NCBI GenBank assembly: GCA_946894095.1
Contig: OX335645.2
Coordinates: 16,825,001 to 16,889,000, forward strand
Direction: 5' to 3'
DNA length: 64,000 nt
Source: Incurvaria masculella
Taxonomy: Eukaryota > Arthropoda > Insecta > Lepidoptera > Incurvariidae
This document shows, piece after piece, positions 53,534 through 64,000 of the stretch. The position numbers and the translations under genes are program-made. The notes beneath the pieces were generated by a model that ran no database searches, was not told the origin of the DNA, and saw only the letters and a list, made by a program, of their open reading frames with translations. The stretch's first letter is position 1. The number at the start of each line of letters is the position of its first letter.

Positions 53534-54797
53534 ATAAACACTCTGACGACCCAACGAGCCCCGCTTCTCGGCCGAGAGGTGTGGATTTGATAATCACTGG
53601 CTGCACCACTTCATTCTCGTTTCGAGATTGATAAGTGCATTAAATATGAAACTCGAATGCTCTACTGTGAAAGAAAACATCGTGAGAAAACCCACCATTT
53701 CGGTGTCTTCTAGCAATAGCAAGATAAGATAGCAGTGAGCTCGCAACTCATTTTATGTGCCCAAAAATATCACTGGGCGAAACGTGGTTGACCATAGTCA
53801 ACCGCTAGGTACCCTGAGACCGAACATTTGTGCTGGAGAGTCAAAAATGCCAGTCGTGAGAATTCGTGGGTGTTTATTTGTAATTTAAACATTGTTTCCC
53901 TTCATTAAAAAGGAAAATAGGCATAAAGTAACCAGAGCGGTCAGGTCTTCATTAGTAAATGAAATATTATTATAGAAAATATGGTCGGGCGTTTCAAGTA
54001 TTTTTAGTAGGGGATCTATTAACAATCGAGCAAGTCGCGGCGTTTACTGAGTTTTGGGAACCCTTATTACTTTACTTCTAAACATTGCATTAGCATTTAC
54101 ATAGCAAACAATAAGGGTTAAAAACAGACATAGGACAGAATAAGACACTTGATGGGTTTTTAAAAACATTTCCTAGTAAAAAAACCGTTCCAAAATTGGC
54201 CAATTTCATTTTTATGATTGGACCGATTATACTTGGTATACTCGGTCCCATCATATAATTACTTCATGCAGTCACCGATAACGTGCAGTTTTCTTAAGTG
54301 GCCGTTCTTAGTCCCATGCATGTTTGCTTCCATATTATTATTAAGTAATAATAATAAGTGTTTTGTTTTTTTAGACTACAACATAACTTCGCTCACATTA
54401 TAAAAATAACTAAAATTAAAACTGTTACATCGCCAATGGCGCATGGATGAAATTGGATGTAACAGCCGACGCACACTGACAGCTCACGCGTGCGACATAG
54501 TAAAACAAACTTAAAACCAGTCCGATTTCATAAAACATACAATCAAAGTCCAGAATAATGCCAGATCAGTTCAGTTTCCAAATCACAGGATAATCAAGTC
54601 CGAAATGCACAAAGCCAGTCGTCAGTACGTGAGGAACGTAAATACGAAAACATGTGCAGCAAACAAAGGAGCATCGCATACTGAGTACAGCGTTATAACT
54701 CGGTACCGACGTTATGGCGTACGAAATTCGAATAATTCGAAAAACTAACTGTCCCTCCTCTCCACACTATCATCACTGAAGGCAATTGTTCACTGAG
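53534..54797. other. Non-coding DNA left of the gypsy element
   Basis: 53560-53700 contains GAAAGAAAACATCGTGAGAA, a phrase common in lepidopteran repeats. TGTTACATC (54422) and GATGTAACA (54455) form a short inverted pair. No gene. Confidence 0.4.
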
Positions 54798-54983
54798 TGT
54801 TACGTTATTCGTTGATTGAGACACCGTTGAGTGGACGTAATATTTATTAGATATAGACTTGATAGTATTAACAAATGTAGGAGAGATCTGGAGCCGTGTC
54901 GTTTCCTTAGATGACAGACAGGAATGGCTACCGGAACTCGCAGTGACAGTTGACGTATGTCAAGAGTGTTGCCACTCCCAACA
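54798..54983 (-). repeat. 3' LTR of the gypsy element
   Basis: 186 bp, with TG and CA ends. It differs from the 5' LTR at two sites (AATATTTATT against AATATTCATT, and GACTTGATAG against GACGTGATAG, read on the plus strand). Confidence 0.95.
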
Positions 54984-54998
54984 TCTCCTTTTTTAATT
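54984..54998 (-). promoter_or_regulatory. Polypurine tract
   Basis: The minus strand reads ATTAAAAAAGGAGA and touches the 3' LTR. This is the standard position for the primer of plus-strand DNA synthesis. Confidence 0.85.
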
Positions 54999-55127
54999 AT
55001 GTTTTCAAAACATTTGATAGACTAGGTTCCTAAATTTTTTACATGAACTTAATTTTTCTTAAATTAACACAGTTGACTTGACTCGAAACAATTTTAAAAT
55101 ATTACATAGTTGGTTGTAATAAACATT

Positions 55128-56942
55128 TTACTGAAACCTCTGCGGCTTAACAACTAGACGACCAGACTTAGTTACTATTGTAGACTCATTAGACTTATGA
55201 ACGTTTTCCACCTGACTGTCGCCTCGCTCTACGGATGCAGATGCGGGTGACTGGACTCGTACGGGTGGTGGAGACAGATTCATATTTTTATCGACAGGGA
55301 CAGACCGGTTTTCAAACTTATTATAAAATTGACATGATCTTAACTTAAGATGGACTCTGTTACGTCTATATGTGTTTCCTTCTGGAGTGACAATAATATA
55401 TGACCTTTGACAATTTAGCCTTACTTTGACGGTGGCAGACGACCAATCCGATGATGGATTTTTCTTGTACAATACTTTATCTCCTGGTTGAAGTAAACTT
55501 AGACTTCTAGTATTCTTATTATAATACTTATGACTATTTTGTTGGTTTTTTTTAAAACCCTTCTTATATTCATTGAATGTGACGACTTTTGACTTCAGAT
55601 TTTTGTGTAAGACAGGAAGATTACATCTTAAGTTTCTTGACATAGATAGTTGTGACGGAGACGGTAAATTGGCTTTTGAAGTATTTCTATATTGCAGCAA
55701 TGCTAGATAAGGATCTGAATTACTATCTTGGCATTTTTTCAGCATGTTTTTTATAATTTTGACTGAACTTTCGGCTTGACCATTTGACTGTGAATGATAC
55801 GGACTAGTAAGTATATGTTCTATGTCCCATTCAAATAAAAATGATTTAAATTCTGCTGAATTAAAAGGTGGTCCACCGTCCGAGACAAGACATAACGGTA
55901 TTCCATGACGTGCGAAAATCTTTAAGTGAATGATTACATTTGTAGCAGAATAGCCTCGGTTCAATAAAGCAATTTCTATAAACTTTGAATAGTAGTCTGT
56001 GACAATCAAATAATTTTTGTTATCAAAATGCATCAGATCAACTCCCACACGTTGCCATGGGTGTGTGGTAATAGAGTAGCTTTGCAATGGCTCATTGACA
56101 TTTGACGAACCATATTTGGCACATACGTGACATTGTTCAATCAAATTTTTAATATCAACATTTATATTAGGCCAATAGATTGTATTTCTTGCAAGGTTTC
56201 GACATTTATTTATACCTTGATGCCCTTCATGAACCTTCTCTAACATATCTTTTTGCATACTTTGTGGAACGATAATAAGATCATTTTTAAACAACAAATC
56301 GTTCATGACATGAATTTCTCCTTGAATATTCCAATAAGGTTTAATTGACTGACTAACTTTCTTTTTTGAACTTGGCCAACCTTCAACATAATATTGTTTT
56401 AACTTTTGTAAGGTTGAGTCACTTCTTGTAGCTTCTTTGAGCTTTGACATAGAGTACTCAGTGACTGACAGATTTGACACTATTAAATTGACATGACAGT
56501 CTAATTCGGAATCGGGAGTGTAATAATCAGGCAAAGGTGCTCTCGATAGAGTATCTGAAATAAACATTTTCTTACCTGCTACATGTATAACATTCAAATC
56601 ATACATTTGTAATGTCATCATCATTCTTTGTAGACGTGCTGGTATTTCGAGCAATGACTTTTTGAATAAATAGACTAAAGGTTTGTGATCCGTATGTACA
56701 GTAATCGTTTGACCATAAATATACTGATGAAATTTTTGACAGCCAAATTGAATAGCAAATAATTCTTTTTCAATCTGTGCATACTTCTTTTGACAATCGG
56801 TGAGAGTTTTAGAGCTGTAAGCGATCGGCTGATTATTTTGTAAAATCACAGCGCCGACTGCGGACTGACTGGAGTCAACGGAGAGTACGACAGACTCTTT
56901 CGTATTAAAATGAGCTAAGCTTCCTTCAGACGATCGAAACAT
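55128..56942 (-). pseudogene. gypsy pol, second part: RNase H and integrase
   Basis: 604 codons. RNase H at about 17-130: SVDSSQSAVGAVI (Asp 23), QIEKELFAI, VHTDHKPLVYL (Asp 85). Integrase at about 230-430: zinc-binding HEGHQGINKC with H238 and H241, CHVC (271-274); catalytic Asp 302 (VGVDL), Asp 355 (SDGGPPF), Glu 391 (NGQAES), with 35 residues between the last two. The C-terminal 170 residues are basic and then low-complexity (VRVQSPASASVERG). It has no chromodomain that I can see. Its own first codons are out of frame with the upstream ORF, so it cannot be made as part of a Pol polyprotein unless a frameshift occurs; the ATG is incidental. Confidence 0.9.
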
Positions 56943-59269
56943 TGATCATGATTAGCATCCCATGTCCATGGAGCATCTTTTTTTACCAAATTTCTGAGAA
57001 TTTCGGTTTCACTAGACAGATTTTTTATGAACGGACCCAAATAATTGATCATACCCAGAAACCGTTGCACATCTTTGATATTCACTGGCTTAGGTAGCTC
57101 TTTAATAGCTCTTACTCTTTCAGGGTCGACTTTCATTCCCTGTTCATTGAAAATATGACCCAAAAAAATTACTTCTTTTAATTTAAATTGACATTTTGAC
57201 ATATTTAATTTTAAATTTACTTCACGAGCACGGACCAGGACTTTATTAAGACGTTCATTGTGTATTTCCTCAGTTTCACCATAAACGAGAAAACCATCAA
57301 TAAAAATGAGGACTCCCGGCAAATCTCCAAAATGTTCAATCATTATTCTATGGAATATTTCCGGTGACGCACTAATACCATATGGTAATCTTAAAAATTT
57401 ATACCTCCCAAAAGGTGTTTGGAATGTGCATAGTTCTGAACTAGCTTCATCCATTTTTATCATCCAGAACCCTGAATAAGCATCCAAATGTGAAAAGTAC
57501 TTGGCACCATTTAATTTGTACCGAATTTCATCTATGCTTTTCAACGGGTAATGTTGACGTAATATTGACTTGTTCAGGTTTCTAGGATCTAGACAAATTC
57601 TTAGCTGTCCTGTCTTTTTGACTGTGATGACAATAGAATTGACCCACTGTGTAGGTTTAGTAACCTTTTCAATGACCTCCATCTCCACCATCCGTCCCAG
57701 CTCCGCTTGCAGTTTGTCGTACAGCGCGAGCGGCACTTTCCGTGGCGGGTCTATGCTTGGACTTGCATCCTTCCGTAGGACGATGCGACAGACAGGCGGC
57801 AGACATCCTAAGCCCTGAAATACATCATTATATTTGGTTAATATCTCATTTATCTTGACATTGGGGTATTTTTCATGACTGACGTTAAATATTCTTTTCA
57901 TAACCCCGATTTCTTGGCATGTAGGTAAACCTAACACCGTTGGACACTGTATTTGACTAATCATGAAAGTGATTTGGTCATTAGTTTCATTAAAGTGACA
58001 GTTTAATGTGACTTTACCTTCTATGGGTATTTTAGTACCACCGAATCCGTAGATATCAGCGTGACATGGTTTAATATGCCTGACTGGCAATTTTAAAGAC
58101 AAATATGTGCTGAGCGACATAACATTAATGTCAGCACCTGAGTCGAGAATACAACTCACTGGAACATTGTTTATAAACATGTTTAAATTACATGACTTTT
58201 TTGGCCTTGTGTCGTGCACAGTACCGACAAAATAACTTTGACTTTTACATCTCTCTCGCTCCTCTTGAGAGTCGAGATATGAGACTTCTCTATTTATATG
58301 ACTTTGACTTTTACAGCTCTCTCGCTCCGCTTGAGAGTCGAGATATGAGACCTCTCTCTTCATATGACCTTGACTCACTCGCTCCTCGTGAGAGTCGAGT
58401 GTTCTGACATGACTGACTTTGTTTTTAAAACAATATTTAGCAAAATGATTTAATTTATTACATGACCTGCATTTGACTCCTTCGGCTGGACACTTGGATC
58501 GATGCAGCTGCCCGCAGCGCCCACACGGCTTGCCTCCGGTGTTTCTCGGCTGCTCCTGGTTGACATCTCTGCTCGCTCGGCCTCCCGTGTGACTCGGTGT
58601 TCTTGAGCGACTATGTGACGATCCACGCCTCACTCCGAGTATGGTACTTGCTTCCAGCGTCGACGAATCTTCTTGTGACAGTAGCATTGACTTGGCGATA
58701 ACCAGTGCACGGTCTAATGACAGTTCTGGTTCTTGTAGGAGCCGTTGACGAATATCCACATGACGAATGTCCATATTGCAGATAAAAATATCCATGACCA
58801 GGGATTCACGTAGTTGACTGAACTCACAATCCAGACTTTTGTTCTGAAGATCGGTGACAAATGCATGTAAGTCTTCATCTTTCCTTTGATGACGAGTGAA
58901 AAAACTGTGGCGAACTACCGACAGATTTTTTTTCGGAACAAAATGTGCTTCGAACTGACTTTTGAGCTGCTTGAGCGTCGTTTTACTTAGCTCGACGTTG
59001 AAAGAATTAAATATTTCAAGGCCTTTTTGTCCGATGTTGTGCAGAAATATTTCAACTTTTCTTTTTTCAGCGGCACATTCTAAATTTGTAGCACACATAT
59101 ATAGCTCGAACGCTTGAATCCACCGCTTCCATACCTCCGCGTTGTTGCCGCCATCCGCCAATTGCAGCGGCCGGAGTCCGGAATGCGATGAAACAGCGGC
59201 GGACGAATCCACGTTCCCGACGACATCTTGATTCTTATCGGTGCTCATCTTCAAATCGCGTGTAGACAA
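56915..59269 (-). pseudogene. gypsy gag, protease and RT, damaged
   Basis: 784 codons in one frame. Gag about 1-240 with QLADGGNNAEVWKRWIQAFE. Two zinc knuckles: CGRCGQLHRSKC (249-260) and CRSCNKLNHFAKYC (267-280). A three-fold repeat of about 22 residues (about 290-345). Protease ILDSGAD (374-380). RT about 500-720: LRICLDPRNLNKSI, HLDAYSGFW (Asp 596), LRLPYGISASPEIF, then FIDGFLVYG (656-664). The usual box there is xxDD; residue 659 is Gly (GGT, 57293-57295), so one catalytic metal ligand is lost. The frame ends within the RT connection (CFDRLKEA, stop), where a short deletion seems to have joined it out of frame to the RNase H part; the two overlap by 28 bp. Confidence 0.92.
58235..58405 (-). 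repeat. In-frame tandem repeat inside gag
   Basis: About 69-bp units containing, on the plus strand, CTCTCTCGCTCCTCTTGAGA, GTCGAGATATGAGAC and CATATGAC-type blocks occur three times. They encode REVSYLDSQ(A/E)ERE-type units between the zinc knuckles and the protease. Length variation here could be used to compare copies. Confidence 0.85.
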
Positions 59270-59282
59270 ACTTCTGACACCA
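59270..59282 (-). promoter_or_regulatory. Primer binding site, tRNA-Leu type
   Basis: The minus strand reads TGGTGTCAGAAGT and directly touches the 5' LTR. This is the complement of the 3' end of animal tRNA-Leu (ACTTCTGACA plus CCA). The gag ATG starts at 59269, right beside it. Confidence 0.88.
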
Positions 59283-59468
59283 TGTTACGTTATTCGTTGA
59301 TTGAGACACCGTTGAGTGGACGTAATATTCATTAGATATAGACGTGATAGTATTAACAAATGTAGGAGAGATCTGGAGCCGTGTCGTTTCCTTAGATGAC
59401 AGACAGGAATGGCTACCGGAACTCGCAGTGACAGTTGACGTATGTCAAGAGTGTTGCCACTCCCAACA
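59283..59468 (-). repeat. 5' LTR of the gypsy element
   Basis: 186 bp, 184 identical to the 3' LTR. It would contain the promoter and transcript start; I could not locate a TATA box with confidence. Confidence 0.95.
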
Positions 59469-61013
59469 AGTAAGGTATTATTTTATGTTGACAAGTACCA
59501 CGTCTTTTTTAAAGCATGAAGTGGGAGGTATGATATCATTTTAAAATTCTGATTAGCACCAACTTTTGTGAAAACTTTCCATGGTAGTGTACGTAATTTT
59601 TTTTCTTCGTTCACTTCCATCTTTGAAATGTTTAAGAAAAACATTTTACTTGATATTTGTTTGTGTTAAAACTATGGGCATTTTGGTTTAATTTGGGATA
59701 CTGATCAATAGCAGAGTTATTTAGGCTACCAAAAATAAAATTTACAATTATATTTGCAAATTAGTTTTGAAATGCTCATACTATAAAAAACAAATGACTC
59801 AGATTTTTTCTTATTTTTCCCTGGGTAGTCATAAACTGGCCTAATTCCTGGTTCCCGCTTGACGTTGACGTTGAGTTTTGGCATAAATCAGGCGATAAAA
59901 AAAATCCTTAAGTAAAAATTACATGCACGGTGACAAACATGACATGATCTGTTTCAAGATAAATAACTTTGAATTTATTTTATTAATATTGAGTACAGTT
60001 TATGTGATGTTTATTGTTATTAATCAAAGTTTTTGGGGCTGTAATTTGCAGTTACTTAATAAAAAATTTAAAGCTAAAGAGGATTTTACAGTACTGAAGC
60101 ATGAATTTACGAATCCTCAAATCTTGGAATATTAAGGAACAGGATCCCACAGCGGATAATCCCCGAGGAACTTCAACAAAGTTATCAAACGAGCCAATTG
60201 AGACTTTTTATAATTAATTGTAGAGTTTAACAGGACCATTAGCACACAGTTCGGTCACAACGTTAATTGTTGATTAAAAAAATGTACTTACCCTGATTCA
60301 GCCGCGAGATACCGGGAAGGCGTTTCCGATAACAGCGACCGCCGACCCGCCACAATTAAGAAATTAAAGCAAAATTACCGAGCCACGGAACACCGGGGCC
60401 CTTTTTCTTTTTTAATGACGCTCTTAATTAATAGGCATGTTTTTGTTCGCGGCAATGAAGAAAAAATACTTTCCTTTAACCATTTTCGAGGAGCTTTCGA
60501 GTTCGAGTCAAGCGTGCGATACCTTTGAGCAATCGGTGTTGGCGGTTAGGTGTGTTCCACTAAACGTCGCAATCCCATAAATAATAATTCTTTGATTTCG
60601 GGAACCCTCGCTAACGAGACGCGGAGAACTGGCAGCTACAAGATTTAATTTTAATATCAAGACTGTCATTTCAAAAAAGATAAGACACTTTATAAAGGGG
60701 GTTTAGGTGTCCATGTAGATTACGACAAAGTCGTTCATCGCTATTACAGCTGTAACTCCCCAAAAATTCGAAATAAAACATACAGCTAAAGCACACTAAA
60801 CAGGTGTATTTGATGTCATAAAACTATACGACTGTGATTTGTGAAAAAAATTGGAAGCCACAGTTGCTTTTTGTGAATAATCTAATAAATTCTAGCTTTT
60901 ATGAGATTAAATATGCAACTGCTTAGGCCGGAGTGTACCGTCACTGGTTAGTATTATAGTTATGGTTATTTTAGGTCTATCTTCTTTCTTCTTTAAATGT
61001 ATAATATAAGGAC
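59469..61013. other. Non-coding DNA
   Basis: AT-rich to about 60290. 60290-60620 is GC-richer, unique and free of long frames, similar in style to the other islands. No gene. Confidence 0.35.
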
Positions 61014-61334
61014 AGTCTCGGTAAGCTTGGTGAAGCACATCTGAGCGCGGTTAGTTTCTAGTTAGGTGACCATGTTCAACCGTTGAGGCTGGCCGTCGTT
61101 CGGATTCCACGTAAAACTGTAGGTCCCATTCCTTACGTACTAGGTGGTAGGGTTAATCCCGCCCGGGTTGGTACCATGGTTGTTGTGAATAAACGATGGT
61201 CGAAGCAGCAATGAAAATGAACCGTGTTTTCCATCCAGTTAAATGTAGCCGAGCAAAGTTCCCATGTGGTGTGTTAGGCTAATATCTGACGATCAGTTTG
61301 GTATTAGCCATTCATGTCCAGTTACGTAAAAAAA
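61014..61334 (+). mobile_element. 5S-type SINE, nearly full length
   Basis: GTCTCGGTAAGCTTGGTGAA, GCACATCTGAGCGCGG, TTTCTAGTTAGGTGACCATG (5S-like head, sub-type of 19135-19276), CAACCGTTGAGGCTGG, then ACGTAAAACTGTAGGTCCCA, ACTAGGTGGTAGGGTTAATC, CATCCAGTTAAATGTAGCC, GTGTGTTAGGCTAATATC and GTATTAGCCATTCATGTCCA with an A-run. Confidence 0.88.
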
Positions 61335-62194
61335 GGTACGTAAATATTTTAATTTAAAAATTATTACTAACCAGTGATGGTGCACTCCACGAATTATGTG
61401 TTTGACTAAAGTTATACTTTGTAAATTTCTATATTTAAGCAGTTACATCAAAAAAGCTACGAACAACCGTGGCGCCAACTACTTTGACGCACACAAGTGG
61501 CTCGTGGTATCTCTCGGGGGTAAATTGAACCATCTGTTGTAGGTTCGTGTTCAGGTGCACACAACTGAAGCATAGTTCGAGTTACGCACACACACAAGCT
61601 AACACACACAACACATTTCGGGGATTCGTGAAATCGGAATGTTTAGAAGGTGAAACTGCTCGCTCCGATTAACCGCGCGGAGCCCCTCCCCTCTCCGCCT
61701 CACCGCCCCTCCACCCGCGCGCCGACTCGCGTGCAATATGACGCGAGCCCGGCTCACCGACCTGCCAATCCATCTGTCACTTCAAGGCGTCGTCGTCGTT
61801 AGTCTGAACGGTGAACAAAGCAAAACGAGGGAACACATTTCACTTACAATACGGTTCTATTTTACTCGAAGACACGATTCATTATGATTAAATAACACTG
61901 ATTGAAACTTCTGGTCGAAACCTAAAACCATGACCAATTCGAAATATTCGAAAGCCCATGGGCGTCGTGGGAGCACCTCTAAGGTCAGTGCCGGGCGTAC
62001 TCTATGTGCTGCGCTATAAATAAAATATGGTTTATGCAGAAGTAAGCGGTAGTGTCGTGCCCGCGCGGCCTAGAAGTGCCTACCACGACCAAATCGATGT
62101 AATTCTTCGTAAAGGTCTGATCGTAGCACCCGTAATCGTAGAGCATGTATGAAAAGATGTATGTCTGTAGATGAAGCGAAAGAGGTGTTCTGTG
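61335..62194. other. Non-coding DNA
   Basis: 61660-61800 is GC-rich. A diverged family M copy lies at 61930-62020 (listed separately). No gene. Confidence 0.35.
61930..62020 (+). mobile_element. Mini-retroposon (family M), diverged copy
   Basis: ATATTCGAAAGCCCATGGGC, GTCGTGGGAGCACCTCTAAG, GTGCCGGGCGTACTCTATGT and CTGCGCTATAAATAAAA keep the family order. The left part has drifted. Confidence 0.65.
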
Positions 62195-62362
62195 ATTGTA
62201 CCGTATGAAGCCCTATCATCTCTGCCTAACCCTCCGGGAAAGCGGCGTGAAGGAATGTATGGTTTATGCTACTCGTACATTGTACCGTATGAAGCCCTAT
62301 CATCTCTGCCTAACCCTCCGGGAAAGCGGCGTGAAGGTATGTATGGTTTATTCTACTCGTTC
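62195..62362 (+). repeat. Two tandem 84-bp units, RTE-tail-like
   Basis: Units start at 62195 and 62279 and are almost identical: ATTGTACCGTATGAAGCCCT, CATCTCTGCCTAACCCTCCG, GGAAAGCGGCGTGAAGG, ATGTATGGTTTA. The period is a multiple of three, so frames of repeated 28-residue units appear open by chance. A relative is at 30055-30140 (minus). Confidence 0.85.
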
Positions 62363-63199
62363 AACTGAGGTAATTCGTGTCCTTAAGGGCCTGGTACTAG
62401 CCAAATCGCAAAGTTAGACGAGGCACCCCAAGTTAACTAACTAAGTCTGACGATTATAAATGTCATTCTTACAATATATGATTCCTTGTCTAGGAATCGA
62501 ACTATTTTCGTTAATGTATGTTTCCTTTTTCTATACAAAATACATTGCGGAAACGGTGTCCATTTCCGAACTTTTTTGACTAAATGTAGAAATCTAAAAG
62601 CAAATGGAATTTTTTGTTTATGCATATATGCTGTTTTTGCTTATATCTAGAAATCGAATTACTTTCAGATTTCTAATGAGAAAAATCAACTTTTTTATTT
62701 TTATTATTATTTAAATAAATGATGGAATAAAAAAATATTAACAATCCATTATCAGTCTGGAGTTCTATTTGGATTTGCTGAAGCGTTTCACTACATATTA
62801 TTACATTTGTTAAAAAGTGCATTTTGTCACGTAGTGGATTTTTGGTAAGCCACTACAGTGTTCATAGCTCCTTGGCCAAGGCTAATCCAATCGCCTTGCT
62901 CCCTCCGTGGTTTTACCTAATTAAAATCTTCCTTACCCTCAGAAAAAAAGAGAAACGAAAATGATAATTTCGTAGTGCGGCGACCATCTTGGGTCGCCCA
63001 CTTTACCAGCAGCCTTCGCAAAGAGCGCACCTCTACAAACCGCGGTCCACCTACCGGTAACCCAACTTCAATTTAATACCTTTTAGCGATTGCTCACAGC
63101 CCTGTTCATTTAATTAAACTCATTTCCTCCTTGGTCGCTATTGACCTGGCTTTATTTTAGCTCCTCAAGCACCCTGTAACCATTTTACGGCGCCCACGC
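62363..63199. other. AT-rich to mixed non-coding DNA
   Basis: GTAGTGG and CCACTAC near 62834-62859 form a small hairpin. No gene. Confidence 0.35.
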
Positions 63200-63771
63200 C
63201 TCATTTTATCGTGAGCGCCCGTCTAAGTGTTTCGAAATTGACTTCAGCGGTTCCTGCGGGGCTCTTCTTGCGAGCCCCTAAATGTAACGACTGACCGCGC
63301 GAGGCACGGCTCGCGAGGGGTCGCCGTCGCCGACAGCGACGCGGCGAGGTAGCCGAGCACGCTGGCCGGCCATCCGCGCAGCCGCGCCGATGCGCCCCGC
63401 GCCGAGCAGCGCTGAGCCACGCCGCCATGCCGTCGGCCGGCGTTGACGACGCGGCCGACACGCCGGCGCCGCTGCTCTGAGCCGACGTCCCGCGCGCCGC
63501 ACCGCACGCGCGTGCGCCCACCATGCTGCGCACCGACGTGGTCCACCGCTGAGTGAACCAACCACCAAGTTTTTCTACCCTTAACGGAGGCCTCAACGAC
63601 AGACTTTCTAACTGCAAACCATTTACGTACCGCTTGAGCATTTTGTTGTCTAGTTTTCTTTGTAATAAACGTCCACCTTTATTCTCACTAAAATTGGTCG
63701 TATTCTTTTTCCCCGTCCCTGGTAGTGCTTGGCTCGGCTACCCCCTAAGGGTACACCTATTCTACATTTAA
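63200..63771. other. Strongly GC-rich stretch, possible LTR-like 3' part
   Basis: 63240-63550 is dominated by GCGCCG/CGGCGC words; frames of 96-146 codons on the minus strand overlap each other and are arginine/alanine-rich from the composition. After it, TGTAATAAACG (poly-A signal-like, about 63660) and GTAGTGCTTGGCTCGGCTAC, ending CTATTCTACA, recall an LTR R-U5 region, but I find no partner LTR or target duplication. Confidence 0.25.
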
Positions 63772-64000
63772 TTTGGAGTGGTGGCGCGTGATGACGCGGA
63801 CGGAGCCGCCGCAAAAGCGAGGGTTCCGGTCGAACGTCACAATTTGTATGGCGCGAGTAGTTGGCTAGTCCTAGCGCCTTAACTAAAAGAATAATACACT
63901 TCTGTTTGCTTTGATAATGTTAGCTCAGTGACGTTGAAATAAAGCGAGGTTTTCAATACGATCCGCCAGTAAGCTTCCATTAGGGGTGCGGTTAGTTTGG
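63772..64000. other. Non-coding DNA at the window edge
   Basis: Short GC-rich start (GGTGGCGCGTGATGACGCGG) and an AT-rich remainder; nothing recognisable. Confidence 0.35.

Larger units (their letters stand above)
54798..59468 (-). mobile_element. Ty3/gypsy LTR retrotransposon, full structure
   Basis: Two 186-bp LTRs (TGTTGGGAGTGG at the start, ACGTAACA at the end, minus strand) enclose 4.3 kb. A tRNA-Leu-type primer site abuts the 5' LTR, and a polypurine tract abuts the 3' LTR. The internal part encodes Gag, protease, RT, RNase H and integrase in the Ty3/gypsy order. There is no envelope gene: only 144 bp lie between the last stop and the 3' LTR. The LTRs differ at two positions. The flanks (CTGAG on the left, AGTAA on the right) do not match, so no target duplication is visible. 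Probably a mag-like lineage, from the short LTRs and domain make-up; tentative. Confidence 0.93.

Noticed and set aside
54798..59468. Endogenous retrovirus with envelope (errantivirus-like)
   Set aside because: Only 144 bp separate the integrase ORF from the 3' LTR, so there is no room for env, and the LTR and PBS are not of the errantivirus type.
62195..62362. Protein with 28-residue repeats
   Set aside because: The 84-bp unit also occurs on the minus strand at 30055 as a LINE-tail fragment; the open frame follows from the period being a multiple of three.
63201..63641. 146-codon minus-strand frame as a gene
   Set aside because: Three overlapping frames are open at once in a GC-extreme block and are Arg/Ala-rich, which is a composition effect.

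Overview
The window looks like non-coding, transposon-dense DNA from a moth or butterfly. The evidence is AT-rich sequence, (TTAGG)n runs (the insect telomere unit), several interspersed repeat families that I recognise from memory as typical of Lepidoptera, and no bacterial-style gene packing. I found no host protein-coding exon that I can defend. Every convincing coding stretch belongs to a mobile element.

Layout. 0-9 kb: unique AT-rich DNA, a GC-rich island (about 2.3-2.96 kb), a degenerate minisatellite (about 3.75-4.17 kb), a 169-bp tandem duplication (5.2-5.5 kb) and a LINE reverse-transcriptase remnant (7.9-8.4 kb). 9-18 kb: a chain of hairpin or inverted-repeat elements, including two TTAA-type MITEs that share one TTAA. 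16.8-19.3 kb: four SINEs in a row on the minus strand. 22.7-25.3 kb: two paralogous blocks, one carrying a small insertion that the other lacks. 31.5-35.4 kb: a 1938-bp segment present twice, apparently identical, with 8 bp between the copies. 36-36.6 kb: the end of a second LINE. 40.8-42.6 kb: two copies of an inverted-repeat element, one holding twelve TTAGG units. 45.3-48.6 kb: a Penelope-like element (PLE) with an inverted partial copy, a 13-bp target-site duplication and hammerhead-like ribozyme motifs. 54.8-59.5 kb: a complete Ty3/gypsy LTR retrotransposon on the minus strand with nearly identical LTRs. 59.5-64 kb: mostly unique DNA, one SINE, an 84-bp tandem repeat and a strongly GC-rich stretch (63.2-63.55 kb).

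How the parts relate. The PLE and the gypsy element encode their own reverse transcriptases, but both are broken. The PLE has an internal stop and an Asp-to-Ala change in its catalytic box. The gypsy element has a frame break and an Asp-to-Gly change in the same box. The many SINEs have no genes and would depend on a LINE. They share one body and 3' tail but carry two different heads, one tRNA-like and one 5S-rRNA-like. Several insertions can be checked inside the window because an empty copy of the same target is also present.
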